Of a stretch of 64,000 bases of DNA, positions 9,391 through 17,997 are shown piece after piece. Made by a program: the position numbers and the translations under genes. Positions within the stretch are counted from its first letter, which is position 1, and every line of letters begins with the position of its first letter. The notes below the pieces were generated by a model. The model ran no database searches and had not been told where the DNA came from. It saw only the letters and a program-made list of their open reading frames with translations. The DNA lies in assembly GCF_024623065.1 (NCBI RefSeq), contig NZ_JANJZR010000002.1, forward strand, positions 91,556 to 155,555. The letters are read 5' to 3'. Source of the DNA: Bacteroides acidifaciens (GTDB taxonomy: Bacteria; Bacteroidota; Bacteroidia; Bacteroidales; Bacteroidaceae).

Positions 9391-10857
9391 ATGGCAACAA
9401 CAGAATTTATCGCCGCTATTGAACTTGGTTCATCGAAGATAACCGGTGTGGCCGGAAAAAAGAACAGTGACGGAAGCATGCAGATATTGGCATATGCCCA
9501 GGAAGACTCTTCTACGTTTATCCGTAAAGGAGTGATATTCAACCTGGACAAAACGGCACAAAGCTTGACTTCTATCATCAACAGACTGGAAGGTGAGTTG
9601 AAAAACTCAATCGCCAAAGTATATGTAGGTATCGGCGGACAGTCACTTCGCACAGTCCGCAACGTGGTAAGCCGCGATTTGGAAGATGAAGCTATCATAT
9701 CGGAAGAGCTCGTAAGCGCCATCGGTGACGAGAACATCGCCATCCCGGTGGTCGATATGGACATACTGGATGTAGCCCCCCAAGAGTATAAGGTAGGCAA
9801 CAACCTGCAAGCCAATCCGGTGGGTCTGGTAGGAAGCCATATCGAAGGCCGTTTCCTCAATATCGTAGCCCGCGCTTCTGTACGCAAGAACCTGGAGCAC
9901 TGCTTCCAACAAGCTAAAATAGACATTGCCGACCAACTGATTGCCCCGCTCGTTACGGCCAACGCCGTACTGACGGAAAGCGAACGCCGTTCGGGTTGCG
10001 CACTGATTGACTTCGGAGCGGACACGACCACTATCTCCGTCTACAAGAACAACATTCTCCGCTTCCTGACTGTACTACCGCTGGGTGGCAACAGCATCAC
10101 CCGCGACATCACCACCCTGCAAATGGAGGAGGAAGAAGCCGAACGCCTAAAGAAAGCCTACGGTGACGCCCTCTACGAAGAAGACCCGGAACAGGAAGAA
10201 ACTACCTGCAAACTGGACGACGACAGCCGTACCATCAAAGTAACCGACCTCAATAACATCATCGAAGCCCGTGCCGAAGAAATCATCGCCAACGTATGGA
10301 ATCAGGTACAGCTATCCGGCTTCGAGGATAAACTGCTGGCAGGAATCATCCTGACAGGAGGAGCCGCCAACCTGAAAAGCCTTGACGAAATGCTACGTAA
10401 ACGCAGCAAAATAGAGAAAATACGGATGGCGAAACTTCCGCGTAACACCGTCCATGCTCCGAGCAATATCCTGAAGAAAGACGGTTCGCAGAACACCCTC
10501 TTCGGACTCTTGTTCGAAGGGAACCAGAACTGTTGCCTGACAGAAACCGCTCCGCAACCTGCATCGACTTCTGCCACTTCGAAACCGGAACCGGAAATCC
10601 ACAAAACAGTAGATATGTTCGAGGACGACCAGGAACTGAAAGAGCAGGCCCGCCTTGCCCGTCTCAAGAAGGAGGAAGAAGAACGTAAAGCCAAGTTAGC
10701 TTCCCAAGAAGCAGAAAGGAACCGAAAGCAGAAAGAAAAGGAAGAACGAAAACGAAAAAAAGAAGCAGAACCCAGTTGGTTTAAGATCAAAGTAAAGAAA
10801 ACCATTGAAGAAATGACCAATATCTTCAGCGAAGATGAGAATGACAAAATGAGTTAA
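9391..10857 (+). CDS. ftsA: Cell division protein FtsA with charged C-terminal extension
   Basis: FtsA is the actin-like ATPase that anchors FtsZ to the membrane. The 488-residue protein begins with the phosphate-binding strand AIELGSSKITG and has later actin-fold motifs (LIDFGADTTTISVYKNN, ILTGGAANLKS). From about residue 411 to 457 it has a Lys/Glu/Arg-rich, probably coiled-coil segment absent from E. coli FtsA. It then ends in an amphipathic helix candidate (SWFKIKVKKTIEEM) that would be the membrane-targeting element. The extension makes it about 70 residues longer than the E. coli protein (420 aa). It lies between ftsQ and ftsZ. Confidence 0.96.
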   Translation: MATTEFIAAIELGSSKITGVAGKKNSDGSMQILAYAQEDSSTFIRKGVIFNLDKTAQSLTSIINRLEGELKNSIAKVYVGIGGQSLRTVRNVVSRDLEDEAIISEELVSAIGDENIAIPVVDMDILDVAPQEYKVGNNLQANPVGLVGSHIEGRFLNIVARASVRKNLEHCFQQAKIDIADQLIAPLVTANAVLTESERRSGCALIDFGADTTTISVYKNNILRFLTVLPLGGNSITRDITTLQMEEEEAERLKKAYGDALYEEDPEQEETTCKLDDDSRTIKVTDLNNIIEARAEEIIANVWNQVQLSGFEDKLLAGIILTGGAANLKSLDEMLRKRSKIEKIRMAKLPRNTVHAPSNILKKDGSQNTLFGLLFEGNQNCCLTETAPQPASTSATSKPEPEIHKTVDMFEDDQELKEQARLARLKKEEEERKAKLASQEAERNRKQKEKEERKRKKEAEPSWFKIKVKKTIEEMTNIFSEDENDKMS

Positions 10858-10916
10858 TTTCTTCTCTAAACACAGTGTGCAATTTGTAAATAGTAACTAG
10901 TAATTAGTATAAGATT

Positions 10917-12227
10917 ATGGACGAGATAGTACAATTCGATTTCCCGACAGACTCACCGAAAATCATCAAAGTGATTGGTGTAGGCGGTGGCGGCGGTAAC
11001 GCCGTAAACCACATGTACCGGGAAGGTATCCATGATGTAACGTTCGTTCTTTGCAACACGGACAACCAGGCATTAGCCGAATCACCCGTCCCGGTGAAAC
11101 TGCAACTGGGCCGTAGCATCACACAAGGGCTTGGAGCCGGCAACCGTCCCGAACGGGCACGCGACGCCGCCGAAGAGAGTATAGAAGATATCAGAAACCA
11201 ACTGAACGATGGCACCAAGATGGTGTTCATCACTGCCGGAATGGGGGGTGGAACAGGAACCGGAGCTGCTCCTGTCATTGCCCGCATCGCGAAAGAGATG
11301 GATATCCTGACTGTCGGCATCGTCACCATCCCTTTTATCTTCGAAGGAGAAAAGAAAATCATCCAAGCATTGGACGGTGTGGAGCGCATCGCCCAGCACG
11401 TAGACGCCCTGTTGGTCATCAACAACGAACGCCTGCGTGAGATATACACCGACCTTACTTTCATGAATGCCTTCGGTAAAGCCGACGACACGCTTTCCAT
11501 CGCCGCCAAGAGCATTGCCGAGATTATCACCATACGCGGTACGGTCAACCTTGACTTTGCCGATGTGAAAACCATCCTGAAAGATGGCGGAGTAGCCATC
11601 ATGAGTACTGGATTCGGTGAAGGAGAAAACCGTGTGACGAAAGCCATCGATGACGCCCTGCACTCTCCGTTGCTCAACAACAACGATATTTTCAACGCCA
11701 AGAAGGTGATGCTGAACATCTCTTTCTGCCCGTCGTCTGAACTGATGATGGAGGAGATGAACGAGATACATGAGTTCATGAGCAAATTCCGCGAAGGTGT
11801 AGAAGTTATTTGGGGAGTTGCTATTGACAACTCGCTGGATACAAAGGTGAAAATTACCGTACTGGCAACCGGATTCGGTGTAGAAGACGTCCCCGGAATG
11901 GACAGCCTGCACGCCGTGCGCAGCCAGGAAGAAGAAGAACGCCAACTCCAACTGGAAGAGGAAAAAGAAAAGAACAAGGAACGTATCCGTAAGGCATACG
12001 GTGAAAGCGCCAGCAACATCGGAAGCAAGAGTCTCCGCAAACGCCGCCACATCTATCTCTTCAATACGGAAGACCTGGACAACGACGATATCATCGCTAT
12101 GGTAGAAGACTCTCCAACGTATATGCGTGACAAAACGACTCTGACCAAAATCCGCACAAAAGCTGCCCTCGAAGAGGAAACAGCTACGGAAGAGGCTACA
12201 GACAATAACGGTGTCATCACCTTCTGA
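10917..12227 (+). CDS. ftsZ: Cell division GTPase FtsZ
   Basis: FtsZ is the tubulin-like GTPase that forms the division ring. The tubulin signature GGGTGTG is at residues 110-116, preceded by the early loop GVGGGGGNAVNHM. The domain following the GTPase core is complete (AVDNS-like region VAIDNSLDTKVKITVLATGFG). The C-terminal tail, about residues 335-436, is long and rich in Glu/Lys/Gln, consistent with a variable linker. The gene is preceded by a short run of GTAA/TAGTA repeats. Long antisense open frames across it are codon-bias shadows. Confidence 0.98.
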   Translation: MDEIVQFDFPTDSPKIIKVIGVGGGGGNAVNHMYREGIHDVTFVLCNTDNQALAESPVPVKLQLGRSITQGLGAGNRPERARDAAEESIEDIRNQLNDGTKMVFITAGMGGGTGTGAAPVIARIAKEMDILTVGIVTIPFIFEGEKKIIQALDGVERIAQHVDALLVINNERLREIYTDLTFMNAFGKADDTLSIAAKSIAEIITIRGTVNLDFADVKTILKDGGVAIMSTGFGEGENRVTKAIDDALHSPLLNNNDIFNAKKVMLNISFCPSSELMMEEMNEIHEFMSKFREGVEVIWGVAIDNSLDTKVKITVLATGFGVEDVPGMDSLHAVRSQEEEERQLQLEEEKEKNKERIRKAYGESASNIGSKSLRKRRHIYLFNTEDLDNDDIIAMVEDSPTYMRDKTTLTKIRTKAALEEETATEEATDNNGVITF

Positions 12228-12285
12228 TAACTGATAACAGACAACTGATAGTTCATCATATATAAACATCATAATATCTAAAGAT

Positions 12286-12735
12286 ATGGATTTATTCGAT
12301 CAAGTCAGCGAAGACATTAAAAACGCAATGAAGGCAAAAGACAAGGTTGCCTTGGAAACTTTGAGAAATATAAAGAAGTTTTTCCTGGAAGCCAAGACCG
12401 CTCCGGGAGCTAACGATACACTGACAAATGACGCAGCCCTCAAGATTATCCAGAAATTGGTGAAACAAGGAAAAGATGCTGCTGAAATCTATATCGGACA
12501 GGGACGCCAGGACTTGGCTGACGTAGAATTAGGCCAAGTAGCCGTTATGGAAAAATACCTTCCGAAACAGATGTCCGCCGAAGAGTTGGAAGCTGCATTG
12601 AAGGAAATCATCGCCGAGGTAGGTGCTACCAGCGGTAAGGACATGGGTAAAGTGATGGGAGTTGCCTCTAAGAAATTGGCAGGACTTGCAGAAGGACGTG
12701 CTATTTCCGCAAAAGTGAAGGAACTTTTGGGATAA
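12286..12735 (+). CDS. GatB/YqeY domain-containing protein
   Basis: The 149-residue protein is a full-length YqeY family member, a small helical protein related to the tail domain of the GatB amidotransferase subunit. Recognisable segments are MKAKDKVALETLRNIK near the start and the C-terminal GKDMGKVMGVASKKLAG. The precise role of the family is not settled; the GatB likeness suggests tRNA-related binding. It lies 58 bp after ftsZ, in the position it holds in many Bacteroidota, and is followed by a strong terminator, so it is likely the last gene of the dcw transcript. Confidence 0.92.
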   Translation: MDLFDQVSEDIKNAMKAKDKVALETLRNIKKFFLEAKTAPGANDTLTNDAALKIIQKLVKQGKDAAEIYIGQGRQDLADVELGQVAVMEKYLPKQMSAEELEAALKEIIAEVGATSGKDMGKVMGVASKKLAGLAEGRAISAKVKELLG

Positions 12736-12830
12736 TCCTCATTCTCTACACAAAGTTTTTTATCTGCCATCTGCGACATTTCCGTTTTTATACATTTATA
12801 ATCAGCCAGTTATAGCGTTGCAGATACCTA

Positions 12831-12884
12831 TTGCAGCTATGTTACAGATTCTTTTATCAGCAACATAGCTGCAACAGTTTTTTT
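12831..12884 (+). terminator. Rho-independent terminator closing the dcw/yqeY unit
   Basis: A perfect 13-bp inverted repeat (TTGCAGCTATGTT at 12831-12843 and its complement at 12862-12874) with an 18-nt loop is followed by T7 at 12878-12884. It faces the + strand, after yqeY. The rest of the 288-bp gap to the GH30 gene holds no visible gene; a small dyad AGAACA/TGTTCT lies at 12984-12997. Confidence 0.85.
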
Positions 12885-13023
12885 ATAGTCTGAAACAGTT
12901 GATTCTCCCTATACTTCCAAACCGAAAAGCCAATACATAAAACATCATTTCGCAGTAGAAAAACTATCGTTTCCTTACGCGAGAGAACAACTGTTCTGAT
13001 ATGGGGAAACGGAAGTTCAAATA

Positions 13024-14505
13024 TTATTTCATACTAAATGTATTGAAGGAGTGTGCTTTTAAAGTTACATCTAAAAACTTATCACCTAACTTCACTGTTA
13101 AATTCTTCGGCTCGTCATTAAAATTGGCAGCTACAACCAAATATCTTTTCTCCGGTGTAAGGAATATAACAACAGGCAGTTTATCTTCACCTTTTGCTTT
13201 ATATTGTAATACTTTAGTTCCCGAAACCACCTTGTTGCTGAAATGTTTTACTGCATAATACTCTGGAGTATAAGTAACAGAAGCAGTCTTTGAGTCTACA
13301 CGAATCAATGCATTCTGTTTCCAGCCCCAGCCACTTGTCCCTGCATCACACAAGATAGCATTCCAGAAAGTATATTCCTCACAGCCATTTCCTAAATAAT
13401 GACTGATTAGGTTGAAAGTATGTTCGGCAGCTTTCCAATCGAATGTACCGGAACCACATTCACTTTCAGTCTGCATATATTTATAATCAGGATACTTTTT
13501 ACGGATTTCAGGGAGAATTTGTCCACCCCACCATTGGAAACCGACACCTTCGACGGCATCTTTCATGCGGGGATCAGAAAGGACTTTTTCTACCAGTTCA
13601 ATACGGTTTGTATTGAGCGTACCCAAATAAACTTGAACACCAGGATGCTGTTTCTTTATTGTCGGCGCAAAATATTCCACATTGAAACGAATAATACCCT
13701 CTGGAGTCCATGCACAAGCCGGATAGATGGAATAAGCCCACGGCTCATTCTGAAACATTACACGAGAAATAGCAACTCCTTCTTCCTGATAAGCAGATAC
13801 GAATTTACAGAAGTAATTGGCATAGGCTTGCAAATAGCGAGTATCTTGAATAAAATAGTCGTTGACAGCTACTTGCTTGGGATAAAATGTCTTATCTACA
13901 TTATCAGTACCTTCATAAAGAGCTATTTCATGCTTAGCCGGCAATTGGTTCACCTCGGCATTGCTCCTCACAGAATAGTAATTATTGACTTTCATCCAAG
14001 AAGGAGGTGACCAGGGAGAAGCCCAAAAAGTCATATCGGGGTTAATACGTTGAACTCTCTTTATATAGGGTATCAATGTTGTTTTATCACGGTTAATATT
14101 GAAATATTTCAATTGGAAATCACCAGGCACCTCATCACAACTGTACCAGTTACGGGCATAGTCATTAGCATTCATAGGAATACGTCCCATGGAAAAGCGC
14201 AAATCTCCATCAGGAGAAAACAGGTTGTTTAAAACAGCGTCCTGTTCTTTAGGAGGCAACATATTGAGAGCATCCCAACCTAATTCATTAAAACAAGTTC
14301 CCCACTTCTTGAATATCTGTATATTTTCAGTACCATCTACTGACAATAAAGGAATATTTTGACTATCTGCCTGTAATTTGGTTTTAGTTTCTTTCCAAAC
14401 ATTATTATCTGTACTGCTAATCCAGATAAAAGATTGAGCATATATACCGGAAAAAAACGCTAAAAGAGTTCCCAGCGTACATAATTTCTTTAAATTCATT
14501 TTCAT
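13024..14505 (-). CDS. Glycoside hydrolase family 30 protein, secreted
   Basis: This is a GH30-type retaining beta-glycosidase with a TIM-barrel and a side beta-domain. The acid/base glutamate is E254 in the motif FQNEPWA, and the nucleophile is probably E347 in MQTESECG. Other family marks are FWASPWSPPSWMK and FQWWGGQ. A signal peptide (LCTLGTLLAFFSGIYAQ) follows the ATG at 14505 (MKMNLKK), which supports this start over a longer frame opening at 14592. GH30 members include glucocerebrosidase-like enzymes, beta-1,6-glucanases, beta-xylosidases and beta-fucosidases; the subfamily cannot be fixed by eye. It is the last gene of the minus-strand PUL operon, after the sulfatase, and probably acts on oligosaccharides in the periplasm or at the cell surface. 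Confidence 0.88.
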   Translation of the reverse strand: MKMNLKKLCTLGTLLAFFSGIYAQSFIWISSTDNNVWKETKTKLQADSQNIPLLSVDGTENIQIFKKWGTCFNELGWDALNMLPPKEQDAVLNNLFSPDGDLRFSMGRIPMNANDYARNWYSCDEVPGDFQLKYFNINRDKTTLIPYIKRVQRINPDMTFWASPWSPPSWMKVNNYYSVRSNAEVNQLPAKHEIALYEGTDNVDKTFYPKQVAVNDYFIQDTRYLQAYANYFCKFVSAYQEEGVAISRVMFQNEPWAYSIYPACAWTPEGIIRFNVEYFAPTIKKQHPGVQVYLGTLNTNRIELVEKVLSDPRMKDAVEGVGFQWWGGQILPEIRKKYPDYKYMQTESECGSGTFDWKAAEHTFNLISHYLGNGCEEYTFWNAILCDAGTSGWGWKQNALIRVDSKTASVTYTPEYYAVKHFSNKVVSGTKVLQYKAKGEDKLPVVIFLTPEKRYLVVAANFNDEPKNLTVKLGDKFLDVTLKAHSFNTFSMK

Positions 14506-14615
14506 TAGTATTTTGTTAAGTAATAATTCAAAGCAGGTTAATGACAATTTATCGAGACAGTCTGAAAGGTTTAAGAATACAAAAGCCTGCAATATTAGTT
14601 CTGTATAATATCATT

Positions 14616-16166
14616 TTAATAAGTTATCCTATCAGGGAATTTTTGTTCCTTACCCCAACTGTCCTCCGACACCTTCAACCAGTTGCCAAGTTCCTTTTTC
14701 AATAGCTTAGCTTGTTTTACCGAAATCTCTTCCATCTTCAAGGCATGCATTTGGTAGGGATCTTTCAAATTATCAAAAAGCTGATAATTTCCATCTTTTG
14801 TCACCAAATACGAATAACGGTCGGTACGAACACCTTTTTCTTTCTGCTGATAAAAGAATTGAGAAACAGGCTTCTTTACATTCTTATATTTACCAGTAAG
14901 AATGCCTTGCGAATAATCTTTTCCCTTCACTGTCTCGGGTAGTTTGTCTCCAAGATTCATCATACCCAACAAAGTCGGCATAATGTCTGTAGCACCTAAC
15001 ATCAGATCGTCCACTCCCGGTTTCAGCCTACCAGGATAACGTATAAAGAATGGAATAGAGAACGATTCATTGTAAATCACACTCTTCGCCATACGTCCGT
15101 GACTACCCATCATTTCTCCATGATCGGCGGTAAATATCAAAATGGTGTTCTCTGTCAAACCTTCTTCATCCAAAACCTCCAATACACGACCTATTTCGTC
15201 GTCCACACTCTTCACTAAAGAGAAATAAATTTTGGCTTGAAATGTCAGTTGTTCCAGATTTTTCACCTGTGTACCCTCTCCAAACTTCACATTGGGACGA
15301 AGCAAGACTTCTTTCGGTTTCAAATCCTTGTAATATTGGTTAAACACCTCTTCCCTACAATCTGTAAGCCTATGATAAGGTGTGTGAGGCGGATTCATAC
15401 TCCAAAACAAACTGAAAGGTTTAGATGGGTCCCGTTCCTCTTGTTTATTCCGCAGATAGCTTATTACTACATCTGCTTCCACTTCCGGAGTAAATCGATG
15501 ATAACGAAATGGTTCACCATCCTTCTGTCCACCCACCAGTTCCGGACGATTGGAATAGGCTGTAGCGTTAAAATGACTATCTTTCAACTGCTGAAACCAA
15601 TATTTATTACTCTTGCGCCCTCTTCCTTCGGGAATATAGGTATCGTATGGGTATACACAATGCCCACCGGGCGCTTTATTTGTACCCACGTAGTTATTTT
15701 CCTTATCAAACAAAGCTTCTGTACGATGCCAATGCGTTTTTCCTACATAAGCCGTTTCATAACCGGCTGTCGCAAGTACATCTGTGAAACAAACCAAACT
15801 ATCGGGAATACCATTCTGATTATTCACGTGGCAGTTACCCGGCACCCCATTCTTCTCCGGAAATGCACCCGTCATCAGCATGGCACGATGAGGACTGCTC
15901 AACGGGCAAGTACTGCACGCCCGATTAAAAACAACACTCTGTTTGGCCAACCTGTCCAAATTAGGAGTATGAACCGGATCACCTACCGTATTCAGAACAT
16001 TGCGATATGCCGGATCGCTCCATAAACTCAATGCGTTCAACCGATATTGATCCGGGAAAATATAGACTAGGTTCGGTCGTTGCTCCTGCCCAAGAAGCTG
16101 TGTACACGTTCCTGCAAAAAGAGTTGTAGGAAGTCCCCAAATAAGTTTGTGCAAAATTCGTTTCAT
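14616..16166 (-). CDS. Serine-type S1 family sulfatase, secreted
   Basis: The 516-residue protein is an arylsulfatase-fold enzyme that removes sulfate esters from glycans. The maturation motif is S90-S-P-H-R94 within CPLSSPHRAMLMTG, so the residue converted to formylglycine is most likely Ser90. Bacteroides activates such sites with the radical-SAM enzyme anSME, which is not encoded in this window. Metal-binding motifs are PNLVYIFPDQ (D39 and Q40, with Gln where many sulfatases have Asp) and FTADHGEMMGSHG. An N-terminal signal segment is present. It lies between a SusD gene and the GH30 gene. Substrate position (which sulfate, which sugar) cannot be told. Confidence 0.92.
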   Translation of the reverse strand: MKRILHKLIWGLPTTLFAGTCTQLLGQEQRPNLVYIFPDQYRLNALSLWSDPAYRNVLNTVGDPVHTPNLDRLAKQSVVFNRACSTCPLSSPHRAMLMTGAFPEKNGVPGNCHVNNQNGIPDSLVCFTDVLATAGYETAYVGKTHWHRTEALFDKENNYVGTNKAPGGHCVYPYDTYIPEGRGRKSNKYWFQQLKDSHFNATAYSNRPELVGGQKDGEPFRYHRFTPEVEADVVISYLRNKQEERDPSKPFSLFWSMNPPHTPYHRLTDCREEVFNQYYKDLKPKEVLLRPNVKFGEGTQVKNLEQLTFQAKIYFSLVKSVDDEIGRVLEVLDEEGLTENTILIFTADHGEMMGSHGRMAKSVIYNESFSIPFFIRYPGRLKPGVDDLMLGATDIMPTLLGMMNLGDKLPETVKGKDYSQGILTGKYKNVKKPVSQFFYQQKEKGVRTDRYSYLVTKDGNYQLFDNLKDPYQMHALKMEEISVKQAKLLKKELGNWLKVSEDSWGKEQKFPDRITY

Positions 16167-16242
16167 TTCTATTTTAATTTAAACAAAGACTATTTATACA
16201 TTACTTCTTCTGACTAAAGCGAACTCAACGAGCTATAAACTA

Positions 16243-16289
16243 ATAACACAGCTCCTATGCCCTATAAAAGCAACATAGGACTGTGTTAT
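16243..16289 (-). promoter_or_regulatory. Long hairpin between susD and the sulfatase gene
   Basis: ATAACACAG (16243-16251) pairs with CTGTGTTAT (16281-16289), and after one unpaired C, TCCTATG (16253-16259) pairs with CATAGGA (16274-16280). This gives a 16-bp stem with a single bulge and a 14-nt loop. On the minus strand it stands in the 135-bp gap after the second susD. There is no strong T-run after it, so it could be an mRNA stabiliser or attenuator rather than a full terminator. Confidence 0.6.
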
Positions 16290-16301
16290 ATACAAAAACC
16301 A

Positions 16302-17984
16302 TTACCAACCCGGATTCTGCCCCAAATTAGGATTTTTGTATTTCTCCGTATTAGAAATCGGATAGAAATACAAGTTGTCCGTCATGTTTCTGGTTTCCAT
16401 CAGGAACTTGGAATATTCAAACTTTCCAGCTTCGTCCTTAATAACTTTCACGCCATAAATATCAGCAGTCTTATCCAAATCTTTCCAACGACGCACATCC
16501 CAAAAACGATGTCCTTCAAAAGCTAATTCCACCCGTCGTTCGTTCTTCAGACGTTCTATGAAATCAGCTTTTCCCATACCTGCAGGATAAGGAGGCATTT
16601 CTACCTTACCACGCGCACGCACTTTATTCACTGCTTCGCGGGCAGTCATAGGATAATCCGTATCCGCATAATCAGGATTTCCAAAAGCATTTATCATTGC
16701 TTCCGCATAATTCAGCAAAATTTCAGCATAACGAAACAAGACCCAGTTATGTTGCGCTTTAGTAGTCGTGGAACCTGACACAAAGCTGATATTGGGATTA
16801 AGATATTTGTACAGATAATACCCTGTAGTAGTAGCGTTAGTCAAAGGAAGCCCATTAGCACCGCCTTCCCATATCTGAAGAGGAGCACCACACCAATTCA
16901 TATTATTGTAAGCCACAGTTCTTGCCAGACGTGGGTCACGGTTACTGTAAGGATTGGCTGCCATAGTAGGATCGTTCCAGTCAAATTTGGAACCGTCTTT
17001 CATCTCAAAAGCATCCACCAAATTCTGTGTGGGACAAGTAGAAGTTTTTCCACCCTCTACTCCCATGGGGAAGTTGGCTTTCTCAAAATCTCCCGTTTCA
17101 CCTACACCACGGGCTAAAATCACTTCGGCACATGTGTTGTTCACTTTACGAAACTGAGCTGTAAGATCATCCACCAGCTCATACCCCAACTCAGAAACAT
17201 TACCAATGATCTCATAAGCAGCGGATGCAGCTTTTTTCCATTTTCTGGCATTATCTTCCGAATAGAGAGGACTTGCCATATAAAGCGTAACTCTGGACTT
17301 CAATGCCAAGGCTGCCCCCCGAGTAATACGACCAATATCTTTACTAGCAAAACCTTCCGTATAAGTAATAGGCAATTTACCTTCAGCTGTAATTTCTGTT
17401 AGCTCTTTTATAATGAAGTCCGCTACTAAATCACAACTTTCACGTTCCAAGCTGTTCACCTCGTCCTGAGTGAGCACTGTAGTAACCAACGGCACATCAT
17501 GATAACGCTTAATTAATTCAAAATAATAAAACGCACGAAGAAAACGTACTTCATAAGGAAAGTTATTAAATTCCTTCATCATATCCTTATACTTCTCTGC
17601 ATTTTCCCAGTCCTCAAAAGTCTGTCCTTCAGCCTCCTTCAGATAAAGGTTGGCAGCACGAATGGCTGTATAGTATTCACTCCAGACATCATCTACCAAT
17701 CGATTTGCTGACCAAGTGCCGTTTACAAAATAATGGATAGCTGAAGACTTGTATACATGTACGGCATCGTCTGTTGCCGCATCCAGCATAGCGCCTTCTG
17801 TATTACAAAAATCTTGAGGTAAATAACTGTAAATATTAGTCACCATCTTCTTGGAGCGTTCAAAGCTCGTAAAGATGTTTTCCTTTTGATAGTCGTTTGA
17901 CTCATCGCAGTCCATGAAGTCACATCCGCTCAATATGCAGACCGACATAAGTAATGCTATATGTTTCAATTTCATAAGTTTCAT
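16302..17984 (-). CDS. SusD-like outer-membrane glycan-binding lipoprotein (pair 2)
   Basis: SusD family proteins sit on the cell surface as the lid of a SusC transporter. The start at 17984 (MKLMKLKH) leaves a signal peptide with lipobox LSGC (Cys21). An upstream frame opening at 18020 would run into the preceding susC gene and lacks this arrangement. The TPR-like RagB/SusD fold is shown by the C-terminal motifs NKVRARG, RLKNERRVELAFEGHRFWDVRRWK and the closing YPISNTE..NPNLGQNPGW. At 561 residues it is of normal length. It is 13 bp downstream of its SusC partner. Confidence 0.95.
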   Translation of the reverse strand: MKLMKLKHIALLMSVCILSGCDFMDCDESNDYQKENIFTSFERSKKMVTNIYSYLPQDFCNTEGAMLDAATDDAVHVYKSSAIHYFVNGTWSANRLVDDVWSEYYTAIRAANLYLKEAEGQTFEDWENAEKYKDMMKEFNNFPYEVRFLRAFYYFELIKRYHDVPLVTTVLTQDEVNSLERESCDLVADFIIKELTEITAEGKLPITYTEGFASKDIGRITRGAALALKSRVTLYMASPLYSEDNARKWKKAASAAYEIIGNVSELGYELVDDLTAQFRKVNNTCAEVILARGVGETGDFEKANFPMGVEGGKTSTCPTQNLVDAFEMKDGSKFDWNDPTMAANPYSNRDPRLARTVAYNNMNWCGAPLQIWEGGANGLPLTNATTTGYYLYKYLNPNISFVSGSTTTKAQHNWVLFRYAEILLNYAEAMINAFGNPDYADTDYPMTAREAVNKVRARGKVEMPPYPAGMGKADFIERLKNERRVELAFEGHRFWDVRRWKDLDKTADIYGVKVIKDEAGKFEYSKFLMETRNMTDNLYFYPISNTEKYKNPNLGQNPGW

Positions 17985-17997
17985 TTCGCTTAAATTA

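Noticed and set aside
9321..10031. Antisense open frame of 236 codons over ftsA
   Set aside because: It is a shadow of ftsA with Ser/Ala-rich composition and no family likeness.
10904..12272. Two long antisense open frames (382 and 396 codons) across ftsZ
   Set aside because: They lie entirely over a highly conserved gene, are low-complexity (runs of Ser, Phe, Leu) and have no signals; they result from codon bias.
15237..16025. Open frame of 262 codons on the + strand over the sulfatase gene
   Set aside because: It is antisense to a clear sulfatase and its composition is unlike a protein (rich in Ile, His, Cys, Arg).
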